Shown: piece after piece, positions 22,876-32,600 of the stretch | Numbering within the stretch: position 1 is the stretch's first letter | Layout of the letters: every line of letters starts with the position of its first letter | Assembly: GCF_047663525.1 (NCBI RefSeq) | Contig: NC_092616.1 | Coordinates: 1,835,501-1,899,500, forward strand | Length of the DNA: 64,000 nucleotides | DNA from: Anas platyrhynchos | Lineage: Eukaryota; Chordata; Aves; Anseriformes; Anatidae | Direction of reading: 5' to 3' | Made by a program: the position numbers and the translations under genes | The notes under the pieces: model-generated | Told to the model about the DNA's origin: nothing | The model's database searches: none | What the model saw: the letters and a program-made list of their open reading frames with translations, nothing else

Positions 22876-24129
22876 AGAGGCAAAACCCCTCTCATTTATA
22901 TGCAGGAACATGGTGGAGGCTCCTAGGTCAGTCACAGAAAGGTGTGACATATGTTGGAGAAATAATCCACTAAACACACAAAAATCCAGAAAAGAATTTT
23001 CTGCTTCCTTTTCCCTTTCCAGCACTTGCAGGATTGGGTGAGGTTGCAGAAAGAAATGGAAAAGGAACTGTCAAGTTCCAACACATCTCTAAGATTCCTG
23101 AACTGTTCCTTTGATGATCAGTGGGCTTGTAAGAAGGCTTATAAATTGCCTACAGCCTCTCCTTTGTTTATGGCCAGCTTCATTGGCAACTTTGCTGTAC
23201 CTGTCGGGGCTTTCTGACAGGCTGTTTTCTATCTGCAAAGATGGATATGCACCTAGGCAGTGCTCTGGGAACTGCTGGTTTCTGAAGGGCAAAGAGGTTG
23301 GCAGGAGGGCTCTGAACACAGGTGGGGAAAAGACCATGGGACATGGAAACATCCCCCAGTTATAAAATCTTCAGGCAGAAGAAATATGGTTAGGGAATGA
23401 GAAGAAAGAAAAACCGGATTTGTAGTCAGAGGGAGAACTTCTCAGAAAAGTCTGTATTATTCCCTACATTGCAGCCCCCTTCCTCTGAGCAAGCCCTCTT
23501 GCCTCCTGTCCCACACAGGAAAGCCCCTGCAGTCACTGCTGTGTGTCCAGGGCATGAAGCACGTCCTCTGCAGCCACAGTTCCAGCAGAGCAGAGGTGCA
23601 TCTCTCCAGCCACGTGCCCATTTCCCTCTGTGGTGCAGGGGGGCTGAGAGCAGCAGCCTGGGGCTGTGGGCAGTGCATTCTGTGAGGCTGGGGAATGAGC
23701 TGACTTTCCCTTAATGAGACACCATCATTAGGACACTTGTCTGTCTCCCTGGGATGGCCTTCCAAGTTGTGAGCTGCCCTGCAGGATAGAAATCTTTTCC
23801 GTAGTATCTCTGTGTTATGTGAATGCCCCAGGAAGAAGCAGAGATATGCTGCATGTGAGGACATGCTGTTGGGTTGGTGAAATAAATGATAAGTGTCCTT
23901 GGCAAGACATGTGGTGCTGAGACCTTGCTTAGGTACCTTGAGAAAGGCTGCGCACTGAGAGATTGGCAGTGGGTTCCTCTGCTCTTAGCAGTGTCTGATT
24001 TCTTTGAAGTGTACCATAAATGTGATTGCCATCCATCTCCAAAAGCAGCAAGATCATGGCCATTGGGAACAAGCCCAACCAGCTCCCCTCACCCTGCTCT
24101 GAGCTAAAGGGAATCCCTTTGCCTCTCAG
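22876..24129. other. No recognisable gene
   Basis: Moderately GC-rich DNA between receptor-cassette pieces. I see short open frames only and nothing I can name. Confidence 0.45.
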
Positions 24130-24395
24130 GTCTCACAGCCATTCACTGTGGGTGCAGCAGAAATCCTCAGGACTTCTGACTTCAGAGGACATTCCTTGGG
24201 CATGATGAGGTTGTGTAGGAAAAAAACAAAAATTCCTAGAAGTCCTCTCAGCCCTCCACGTTCTTTAGGCCTGTTAGGACACCACCCCGTATGCCCTTCT
24301 GCATTGATTTCATCTGACAAATTCTGAAAATATAACTTGGAGCCTCTGCCATGTTCTGATGTACCCAATGCACAGGGACAAGACTGCTTCCTCCT
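24130..24395. repeat. Diverged direct repeat, copy a
   Basis: Contains CTCACAGCCATTCACTGTG, then GACTTCAGAGGACATTCC, then TTGATTTCATCTGACAAATTC. The same order recurs at 24881-25165. The two copies differ at many positions, so the duplication is old; probably an LTR or ERV remnant. Confidence 0.6.
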
Positions 24396-24739
24396 GACCC
24401 AATATGCACAGGTCCCGAATACTTCAGTATCATATTCAAACTCATTAAATATAGCTTATGAGGCTGAATGACAAGTGAGGGAGTGTGGCAGGGAGGGGTT
24501 CAAGGAGAAATGGAGTAGATTTCACTCTGGGAAGCCAGTATTAACTTGTCATTGTTTTTTTTGTTTGTTTTTTTTTTCCATCTTGAAAGCTCCCTAGATC
24601 CAGCACACTGATGGGCAGCACACTGTTCTTTGACCTGCTCCCCATCAAAGGAACAGATGGACTAAATAGCGTGGAAAAGGGCTTCAGGGTACATTTAAGG
24701 AACAGGCAGAGCCCTTACCAATTTCAGACATGGGCAAAG

Positions 24740-25165
24740 CAGACTCACTCTAGGAAGACGAGCATAATTTATTGAGTGCTACTGGTAGACTGGAGCAGTG
24801 AGAAACTAAATGAGAACTAAGAAAGTTCATGGTCTCTCTCTGCCCCTGCTCCAGCGTGGGGTCCCTCCCACAGCCAGCTCTCACAGCCATTCACTGTGAG
24901 TGCAGCAGAAATGCTCAGGATTTCTGACTTCAGAGAGCACTGCTTGGGCATCACGAGGGAGAGGATGCTGTCTAGCAAAAGCAAAACTAAACTAAAAGTC
25001 CTTTTTGTCACCCACCTTTTTTTTTTCTTTTTTTTTTTTTCACATTCGGAGTGCAGATGTAAACGTCCCTTCTGTGCTAGGAGTGATTTCATATGTCAAA
25101 TTCTGAACAAAAAATACTTGCCCTACCATGTTCCAATATACGCAGTGCACTGGGAAAGGACTTCT
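24740..25165. repeat. Diverged direct repeat, copy b, with LTR-like leader
   Basis: Second copy of the 24130-24395 repeat (24881-25165), interrupted by a poly(T) tract near 25015-25042. The preceding stretch (ATAATTTATTGAGTGCTACTGG ... TGAGAAACTAAATG) resembles sequence at 40150-40205 and 40830-40890, so it is likely part of a dispersed avian LTR in minus orientation. Confidence 0.45.
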
Positions 25166-25296
25166 AACTCTTGAGCCAATGGGCAATGCCATGATGGTAA
25201 TGGTAAACTGAACCTCACAAAAAGAATCTCAAGTCATGGAAGTGAAAGGACATATTTCCTAGAGAAAAAAAAATTCCTAGAGAAAAAAAAAAAAAA

Positions 25297-25586
25297 AAGC
25301 CTTTTTACATGTGCCTTCCTCACATGACTGTGCGGCAGGCATTCCATGTTACTTTGTCAGCACTGGATTTTTTTCCGACGTGAAGCCTCCCTCCACCTAC
25401 TCCCCATCCCTGGGCCTGGTGGTGGCAGTTCTGTACTCAGTGATGCCTCCAGCACTGAACCCTCTCATCTACAGCATGAAGAACCAGGAGCTCAAAGATT
25501 CAATATGGAAATTGCTGACTAGTTGTTTATCAGTGGCCACAGACTGTCTGCCTTCTTCTGCAGATGGCTCCAAGTATTATTCATGA
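25297..25586 (+). pseudogene. Olfactory receptor fragment (TM6-TM7), family-14-like
   Basis: Only the last quarter of a receptor is present. It starts just after a poly(A)-rich stretch with a degraded KAFSTCLPH region (TTTTTACATGTGCCTTCCTCAC). After one frame change comes the TM6-TM7 part (SPSLGLVVAVLYSVMPPALN, then PLIYSMKNQEL). It is homologous to residues of about 250-315 of the receptor at 38722-39681. No upstream receptor sequence lies within several kilobases, so this is a dead fragment. The flanking A-rich run is an oddity but lies upstream, not downstream, so it is not evidence of retroposition. Confidence 0.9.
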
Positions 25587-25589
25587 CAG

Positions 25590-26165
25590 GCCATCTTGCC
25601 TTTCCATATGGCATTTGTCTCTTCAATTTTCCTTTCTGCCCTTGTGATATTGTTGCCTACACAAAAATGCCCTTTTTCATTCCTTCCTGCACGAGTATCA
25701 CCCTTTCTGTGTGACCCAGGATTTCTGTAGTCAAGGAGCCAGGATCTCTGTGTATTTTAACCAAATAAATGTTGGTCTGAGACCCATTCTGAGTTGATCA
25801 GGAGTGAATGGGAACTGGAGCTGTGGTGGCAGTGCCCAGAGCCCTGCAGCAGCCTGCGATGGGCACTGCCGTGGGACCAGCCCAGCCTAGGCTACTGGGC
25901 TGGGCTGGGCTGGGGAGAGGGCAGGGAGGTGGGAGAGCTGGGGGGCAGCTGAGCTGGGCTGGAAGCTTCCCAGTAGAGAGAAACATCCATGTCGAGCTGG
26001 GATATGCGACCGTGCAGAGGGAGGACAGGCACTGCTGGCTTTGGATCGCGTGGCAGAGATCAAAGACAGGCTGGTGCAGGAGGGAGGCAGCTGGGCTGTG
26101 CCCTGCTGGCACGGACAGACCAGGAGGGTGGTCCAGGGCCTTTGTACCTGAAGCCTCTCTTGTCA
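25590..26165. repeat. Duplicated receptor 3' flank, copy 1
   Basis: Sequence downstream of the receptor fragment (TTTCCATATGGCATTTG ... CTGAGACCCATTCTGAG ... GCTGGTGCAGGAGGGAGG) matches 42546-43100 in order and direction. It contains CCAAATAAATG, a possible polyadenylation signal. It marks a second copy of the same receptor cassette. Confidence 0.85.
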
Positions 26166-26540
26166 GCCATGTCACAGCCCCTTTTCCGCTCTCAGCTCCT
26201 TGTTCCCTCACAAAATACCCCCTCACAGTCCCTGTCCCCTCACGAAGTGTCCTTTAACCCCTCATCTCCTCACAAAATGCCCCTCACAGCCCCTTTTTTC
26301 CCCTCACAGCCCCTTTTTCCCCTCACGGCCCCTTTTCCCCTCACAAAACGTCCCCTCACAGCCCCTCTCCCCTCACTGAACACCCCCTCAGCCCTTTTTC
26401 CCCTCACAATCCCGCATCCCCTCACCGCCAGACGCCCCCCAGAGCCTCGCACGCCTTCTCCAAGTCCCCCTGAGCCCCCCCAGCCCCCCATTTTCCCCAA
26501 AATCCAAAAAAATCCCCTCAGACCCCACTCAAATTCCCCC
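26166..26540. repeat. C-rich low-complexity tract
   Basis: Irregular CCCCTCACAGCCCC/CCCTTTTTCCCCTCAC tandem motifs, then a C-rich run ending in CCCCCCCCCCCGCACC. It directly precedes the GC-rich promoter-like island. Confidence 0.85.
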
Positions 26541-26559
26541 CCCCCCCCGCACCGGCCGC

Positions 26560-26815
26560 AGCCTCCGCCGCCATCGCTCCCGCCGGACCGTTTGAAGCCG
26601 CGGGGCGGGAGCCAATGGGAGGCCGGCGAGCGCGCATGCGCAGTGCGGGCAGCCCGGCGGGGCAGGACGAAATGGCGTCGGTTGCCTGGCAACGGGAGGA
26701 GGGGACAAAATGGCGGCGGTTGCCTGGCAACGGGGGAGATGACAAAAATGGCGGAAGCTGCCTGGCAACGGGGGGAAAAGAGGCCGGAACGGCGGTGGCG
26801 GTTACCTGGCAACGG
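26560..26815. promoter_or_regulatory. CpG-rich promoter-like island: CCAAT, NRF1, four RFX X-boxes
   Basis: A CpG-dense segment with a CCAAT box (GAGCCAATGGGA, about 26609-26620), an NRF1-type GCGCATGCGCA (26632-26642), and AAAATGGCGGC-type YY1-like motifs. It also has four X-box sequences: GTTGCCTGGCAAC at 26681-26693 and 26719-26731, GCTGCCTGGCAAC at 26757-26769, and GTTACCTGGCAAC at 26801-26813. Known biology: X-boxes of this form bind RFX factors and are typical of ciliary gene promoters. No coding exon that it would drive is visible on either side, so it may be an orphaned promoter. Direction is not determined. Confidence 0.75.
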
Positions 26816-26834
26816 GGGGCGGGGCGAAGGGAAA

Positions 26835-27248
26835 GGCGCCCAGTTTGTACTGGGAATGGGCCCAGTTTGTACCGGGATGGGGTTGGGGGGCCCAATTCGA
26901 ACTGGGATGGGCTCAATTCATACTGGGAAAGGGCTGAGGGTCTCAGTTTGTACTGGGAATGGGCCCAGTTTGTACTGGGATGAGGCTGGGGAGCCCAGTT
27001 CATACTGGGAAAGGGCTGCGGGTCCCAGTCTGAGCTGGGGACAATCCCAGTTTGAGCTGGGTTGGAGCTGGGAGCCCTGGTTTGTACTGGGAAAGTACCC
27101 AGTTTGCAGTGGAATGGGCCCAGTTCATACTGGGAAGGGTATGGGGGTCCCAGTTTGTACTGGGGTGGGCCCAATTCATACTGGGAAGGGGTTAAGGGTC
27201 CCAGTTCATAATGGGAAGGGGCTGGGGGTCCCAGTTTGAGCTGGGAAG
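26835..27248. repeat. Minisatellite of CCCAGTTTGTACTGGGA units
   Basis: About 400 bp of degenerate tandem units, roughly 25-40 bp each, built around the near-palindrome CCCAGTTNNTACTGGGA separated by GGGG-rich spacers. Each unit can fold back on itself. It runs from the promoter-like island up to the LTR at 27249. Confidence 0.9.
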
Positions 27249-27870
27249 TGTAATACACAATAAATGTTTGTTCATTGTCTTTCGTGTTATAAAAACAAGG
27301 AGCTCCGTTTGAGGAGCGGGAGTTGAGAAAGCTCCCTGCTGAAGTAAGGAGTTGGATAATGCTTGGCTAGACACTATGAAAATTCTTTTGCTTAATGTAA
27401 CAAAAAAGAGAACCCCCTCCCCTTCTCTCCTTCTGCATCTCAGTTGCCTCTTTTGTTCAAAGACCCTGCTGCAAAGCTCATGTAACCATCTCCTGAGAAG
27501 TTGCTAACCTAGCGTATCAACATCCTGCCTTCCTGTCTCACGCTGGGCCAACATGACCAAATAAAAAAAGAAGTTGAACCACAACGCCGAGGAAGACTAC
27601 GGCCTTCATCTTCACGACCACCAGAGGGACAGAGATGACCCCCTAGCAACAGTGCGCGCAGTCGCAGAATATACCAGGATGTGCTGCATAATCCTGGAAT
27701 TACCAAGATATAAAAAGGGACCCTGGCGGGGGTGAGGTGCGCGCCGTTGGCGGAGCCGAGACTCCCCGGCTGCCCAGCGCTGTTTTGCTTGCTGTTGCTT
27801 ACTCAATAAATTCCTTTCTATTATTAATGCAATGCTCTCTGAAAATTAATTAAGGGGGCAACATATAACA
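27249..27870 (+). mobile_element. Solo LTR, plus strand, TSD GGAAG
   Basis: A 622-bp element from TGTAATACACAATAAATG to GGGGGCAACATATAACA, flanked by GGAAG (27244-27248 and 27871-27875). TATA-type GATATAAAAAGGG is at about 27707-27719 and AATAAA at 27805-27810. It separates the minisatellite from a duplicated CCDC81-like exon fragment. The left flank is minisatellite and the right flank is exon, which meet at shared TGGGAAG, so the LTR entered at a pre-existing junction. Confidence 0.82.
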
Positions 27871-28068
27871 GGAAGGAGGTGGCTCGCGCTAGCTGCAGGT
27901 AGTTCAGCGGCTCGACCTTGACGTCATCTGCAAGGAGAAGCAACATCCTCAGTGCCACAGCAAGCCCAAGTTGCTTGCAGCATTCCGAACAAGGGCCTAG
28001 AGGAAGGGTCGCTAAGAGAAACAGCTCCGGGGCCATGGGGTCTTCTGGGGGAACTTGAGCTCTTCAAG
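27871..28068 (-). pseudogene. Duplicated fragment of CCDC81-like exon 4 and intron 3
   Basis: On the minus strand this repeats the first part of exon 4 of the CCDC81-like gene (the DDVKVEPLNYLQLARATSF segment, against DDVEVEQLNYLQLAQATSF in the gene) and the adjoining intron sequence, matching 33596-33785 closely. The exon is cut off by the LTR at 27870 and the intron copy ends at a 34-bp palindrome. It cannot form a gene by itself. Confidence 0.92.
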
Positions 28069-28138
28069 CTCCAGAAATGACTCTCGGTCTGTCCCATGAC
28101 AGGTCTGTCATGGGACAGACCGAGAGTCATTTCTGGAG
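28069..28138. repeat. Perfect 34-bp-arm palindrome
   Basis: Arms 28069-28102 and 28105-28138 are exact reverse complements (CTCCAGAAATGACTCTCGG... and its mirror), separated by only GT. It lies at the end of the duplicated CCDC81-like fragment. Immediately upstream is a smaller inverted repeat, CTTGA-GCTCT-TCAAG. It would form a long hairpin or cruciform. Confidence 0.97.
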
Positions 28139-28159
28139 AGAGAGGAAAAGTTTATCACT

Positions 28160-29510
28160 TCTGAAAAATCCAAGGGGTGACAGCAAGTTTGTGTGCCCCA
28201 GGTGGTGTTTTGATGACCCGAGGAGATGCTCGGGTTCTCCACTCAGATGTAGGAGTGCGGTGGGGAGATTCTTGGGTGCTCCAGTGAGGTGCTTGGGTGT
28301 TCCAGGGAGGTGCTTCTGTGCTGCAGGAGTTGTATGGCAGGGGCAGAAACTTTTGTTAGGAGGGCAGAGGTTTGTGTGCTCCAGGGAGGCTTTTCTTCTG
28401 CCCCTGGGATATGCTTATGTGCCCCAGGGAGGTGCTTGTGTGCCCTGGGAATATCCTTGGGCTCTCTAGGAAGGTGCTTGATTCCTCTGGGGTCACTTGG
28501 AACCTCCGGAGTTGCCTGGGTCCAGCAGAGAGCAGGTTGTGTGCTCCAGGGAGTTGCTGGACTGCACTAAGTGTGTTGTTCAGTGCTTTAGGGAGGTTCT
28601 TGGTTGTCCCGACAAGATGCTCGTGTTCCACAGGGAAGGGGATGAGTGACCCAGAGGCAGGTGCTGGTTGTCCCCAGGGAGGTGCTTGCCTACCACGGGA
28701 AAATGCTTGTACACCCAAGAAGATCCTTTGCTCCTCCAGGACGTTGCGTGATTTACCCAGGGAGGTTTCTCTGACCCGGGGCAGGATAGGATTTCTTCAT
28801 AGAGGTGCTTCATCAATGGAGGGAATTCCTTGGTTCTTGAAAGATCTTCTGGGGTGACCTATGCAGGTGCTTGGGCACCCATGGGGTTATTCTACTGTTC
28901 CCCAGGGAGGTGTTTCATTCTTCCAAGGAGGTGCTTGGGTTCTCTATTGAGGTTCCTGGGTTCCTCCAAGAAATGCTTGTATGCCTTTGGGCGATGTCTT
29001 AGAGCATCAGCAGGAGACGGGTTCACAGCGGAAATTGTTCAGGTGAACCCACCTAGAGTTGGGATCTCCCGTGAGGTGCTGGAATGCCCTTGGAAGATGC
29101 CTGAGAGGGAAAAGGTAGTGCTTAGGTGTCCTGGGGAGATGCTTGTCTACTCCAGCTCAATGCTCACGTGTCCTGCAGGAAGTATTTCTGATTTCAAGAG
29201 GTGCCTATATTCCCTGGGGAGATACTTGGGTGCCATGGAGGGTGCTTCAGGAAGATGCTTGTATTCCCAGGGGAGACTTTTACTTTCCCCAGGAACGTGT
29301 TTGGCTTCTCCAGGGAGTTGCCAGAACGCTCCTTGGAAAAGACGGCTTGATCAGAGGACTTGTGCCGAGGTCCTGCTAGCAAGACTGGTGGTCTGGGGAG
29401 ATTGCTGGGTGCTCCAGGGAGATGCCTGTGTGCTGCACGGAGAAGCCTGGGCATCCTTGGGATGTACCCGTGTGCCTAATGGAGATGGTGGTGTGAATCA
29501 GGGCAGTGCT
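28160..29510. repeat. Long degenerate about 30-bp tandem repeat
   Basis: About 1.35 kb made of irregular units of the type GTGCTCCAGGGAGGTGCTTGG, about 28-32 bp each, with many substitutions. Open frames here (for example 28830-29720) follow from the repeat and show no domain. It lies just beyond the 3' end of the CCDC81-like gene. Confidence 0.85.
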
Positions 29511-29553
29511 TTGCTACGGCGGATGAAGCGACACAAGCAGTCTGGCTGTGCTC

Positions 29554-29559
29554 TTTATT
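29554..29559 (-). terminator. Polyadenylation signal of CCDC81-like gene
   Basis: AATAAA on the minus strand (GAAAATAAAGAGCAC), about 120 bases after the stop codon at 29681-29683. It is well placed to end the transcript near 29535. Confidence 0.65.
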
Positions 29560-29680
29560 TTCCATTCAGGGGTGGAAAGCGGGAGAGCTTCCCAGCCCCT
29601 TTGCTCAGAGCTCCGCTGCTGCCTTCAGCATTCCCAGCACCTTCCCCTCCGTTGCGGTACCAGCATCTAGCGCTAGGGAG

Positions 29681-32600
29681 TCAGAAAGAAAAGAGGATGA
29701 TCAGGTTGTGTACAGGCTGAACGCAGAGAAGTACTGCAGGCTTAGCTCGGGCCGTGCACGTAGGGGTCTGCTTCCCATGAAGCTTCAAGGTTGCCGTCAG
29801 CTGCGACAGATGCCTAGTGCCCAAGCTCATCAGCCTGGGGCTGAGGCAGGGGGAGCGGAGGGCCCCGGAATGCCCTCTCTGTCCCAGTGCTGCCCCCACG
29901 GGAAGGACGGGCCTTGCAGCAGCGGGAAGCACCATCCCTTTCTGGAGATACTTACCAGGGGAGCCGCTGCTGCTCTTGCTGCAGCCGCTTTTCCTCCGCA
30001 GCACTTCTGAACACCCTTTGTTGACTGCGATGCGGCTCCGACCTTTTCAAAACTTGCAGTGCTCGTGGGGAAAGGTGGCTGCAACACCAGGACAAAGGGA
30101 TCCCTCAGCCTCTGCCAGACACCCCTTCTGCCTCTCCCCTCATCCAGACCCTGCACCCACGCGGTGCCACGTGCACCCACCCTTTCGCCCTGTGATGAGT
30201 TTTAGGCCTTGGCGGTAACCAAGGTCATGCCCGCTTTAGGAGAAAGCCAAGGGTGTCATAGGCAAGCCCAGGACTCAGGGACCGGGCTGCTGGACATCTC
30301 CTGACATCGCTCAGCAGCTACTCGAGTGCCCCAGCACGTGAACGCAGCCGGCACACACTTACTCAGGCTGGAGGCTCTCCAGCTTGGCTGCCGCTCTCCA
30401 CTCCTCTTCTGCGGCAGGGATCTGAACCTTCCTCCACCTCCTCACGACCTCCTTGCTCCTGGGCTGGGCTGGGGGATGGGGAATCCAATCATGTTGCCTG
30501 GTGACCTGATGCAAGGAGAAGACGCTCTCATCAGACAGGACTGGACACACGGGTGCTGTTTCCCAGAGGACCCCTTGAAAGGACCCTGCAGCAGGACCTG
30601 GGAAGCAGGCGACTCGGCACTGCCGGCCCACGTCTGGCTGCTGCTTTGATCCCTCGCTTTCTGCTGACAGCCTCTCCCTCACAGGGAGGAGCAGGCAAAG
30701 CCCTGCCCTGCGCCCTGGTGCCCGTCCTGCTCCCACCACCCTGGGACCTGCCCCCCTCGGAGCCCTGGCGGGGAGGATCGCTGCTCTTCTCAGCGGTGTT
30801 GGTCACTGCCAGTACCTGAGGTGTCTCTTGGTCCTCCCCCTGAGACCAGGCTTCCCAAGCAGCCATTTCTGCCCGGGCTTGCTTTATTCGCTTTTGGTAC
30901 AAGGGCCATGAGCTCTTTGTTTGGTCCCACTGCGAGGACAGGTTCCAGACCTCCTGGAGGAAAACAAACAAAAAACACAACGGCAGACAGGATTGGTCTC
31001 AGCTGTTGGACCAAAGACCTCTGCCATCAAAGACCCAGAAAGCCCTCATTCCTTTTCCATTGCCCCTGGTCCAAATGAAGCGGCTCATGGCAACACGGGA
31101 GGCAGCAAGAGGCAGGGAAGGTGTGCGGGACACCACCTTCCATCTCCCGAGGAAGAGAAGAAGGAGGTAACAAGTGTGAAAATGAACGCATCCCAAGGGT
31201 CCGGCTTGGGATCGCTCCACACAAAGAGGCTTTAGTACAGTCCCAAACCGCGTGGTCATTGCAGCAAGGCAGAGCAGGTACCTGCACCGATCTCTGAGAG
31301 GCTTCGGGAGTAGGGAGCGCAGTGCTGGTGGACTTGGCTTGAGGAGCTGCTTCCTGCCTGTCTGTCTTCTTTGTCCTGGGGGAGCTGCCTGGACACGGGG
31401 GGAGCACACTGCAAACAGACACCGGGAGGCTGCATGAGCCCAGGGGAATTCGGTCTCCAGTCCGCGCTCGCAAGCTGCGTCAGCCTCTGCAGCAGACGGC
31501 AGTTCCGCAGCGAATGGGTGTTGGACTGGCCGTGTTCGCTTCAGCAGACACGGAGAGAGCCAACCGCGAAGCAGTGGCACCAGCTGCCTTCAGGAAGGCT
31601 CGCGATGCCCGTATCCAGGCCCTCTGTGGTGGCAGAAGGAGAGGAGCAGTGTCTTGTGCAAGGACAGGATCCTAGAGACACCAATACGGCCCAGCCGGGC
31701 TTATGGGTGGAAAGCAGATTATCGCTGGGGAGCCAGCAACATCGGAGAACGCCAACAGGCAAGGAGGGCAGGCATGCCACCTCCCTCCCTCGGCACTCTC
31801 TTGTGCCTCCCATGAAGTCTGGGATATCGTTTGGAAAGAAACGTTTCCATCTGGTATCACAGCTCCTTAGGCTGGAAGAAGCTGCGGGGCAGCTGGAAGA
31901 AACCGCAGGGGACGTTTGCTCCCACAGACAAAAAGATGGACTCTTGCAATGTGGGGGGGCTCCTGAAGGGACAAGAGCTTCTGCAACACGGCTCTGCATC
32001 CAGCTCCCCCAAGGATCAGGGCCCTGGTGGAAAATGAAGCTGGCGTGCCAGTCTCAGGCAAACGTGCTGCACGCTTGCCATGCGTGGAGAGAGCGGCCTC
32101 CTCCGGGACGGGTGTCAGGAGCCTTTCTGAGTCCCTGCGCCTGGTGGGTCCAAAGGGGACATCTCTCCTGTGTGGCTGCAAGTGGCTCCTTCCTCCTTTC
32201 CCCCAAGGGTCTCACCTGGTGGAAGGCTTCTTCTCCAGATCTTGCTGCCTCGTGCCTGGCTCCCAGCTTCTCACCGTGGGGAGGGAAAGCTTCCGCCTCT
32301 CCAGCAGCTTGCCAGGATGGCACAATGAAACTAGGAAAGGAGGAAGCTCTTCAGAGCAGCCGCATGGGCACTGCCTTTTAAGCTGGTTGCAGTCAGCCAG
32401 CATGGGGCAGGGACCACCCCCAGACAGCACGGACCCTTACCTCCTCTCATCCTGCACTCTCCTGCAGCTTGCTGCTGCGAGGTGAACTGCACTTTGGCCT
32501 CTGGCCTTGTCCTCACAGTCAGATGAAACCTGGCAAACAAATGACACGGGCTTGAAGAAGGCTGGCCTCCTACCCGTTGCTGCTTGCTGGCAGTAATCCT

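Noticed and set aside
25263-25586. Retroposed receptor copy because of the adjacent poly(A)
   Set aside because: The A run is upstream of the sense fragment rather than at its 3' end, and no target-site duplication was found.
25989-27239. 416-codon frame over the C-rich tract and X-box island, with an overlapping minus-strand frame
   Set aside because: It is made of simple repeats and promoter sequence. It shows no domain and runs through the minisatellite.
28830-29720. 296-codon frame in the about 30-bp tandem repeat
   Set aside because: The frame follows degenerate repeat units and ends in the 3' region of the CCDC81-like gene on the other strand.
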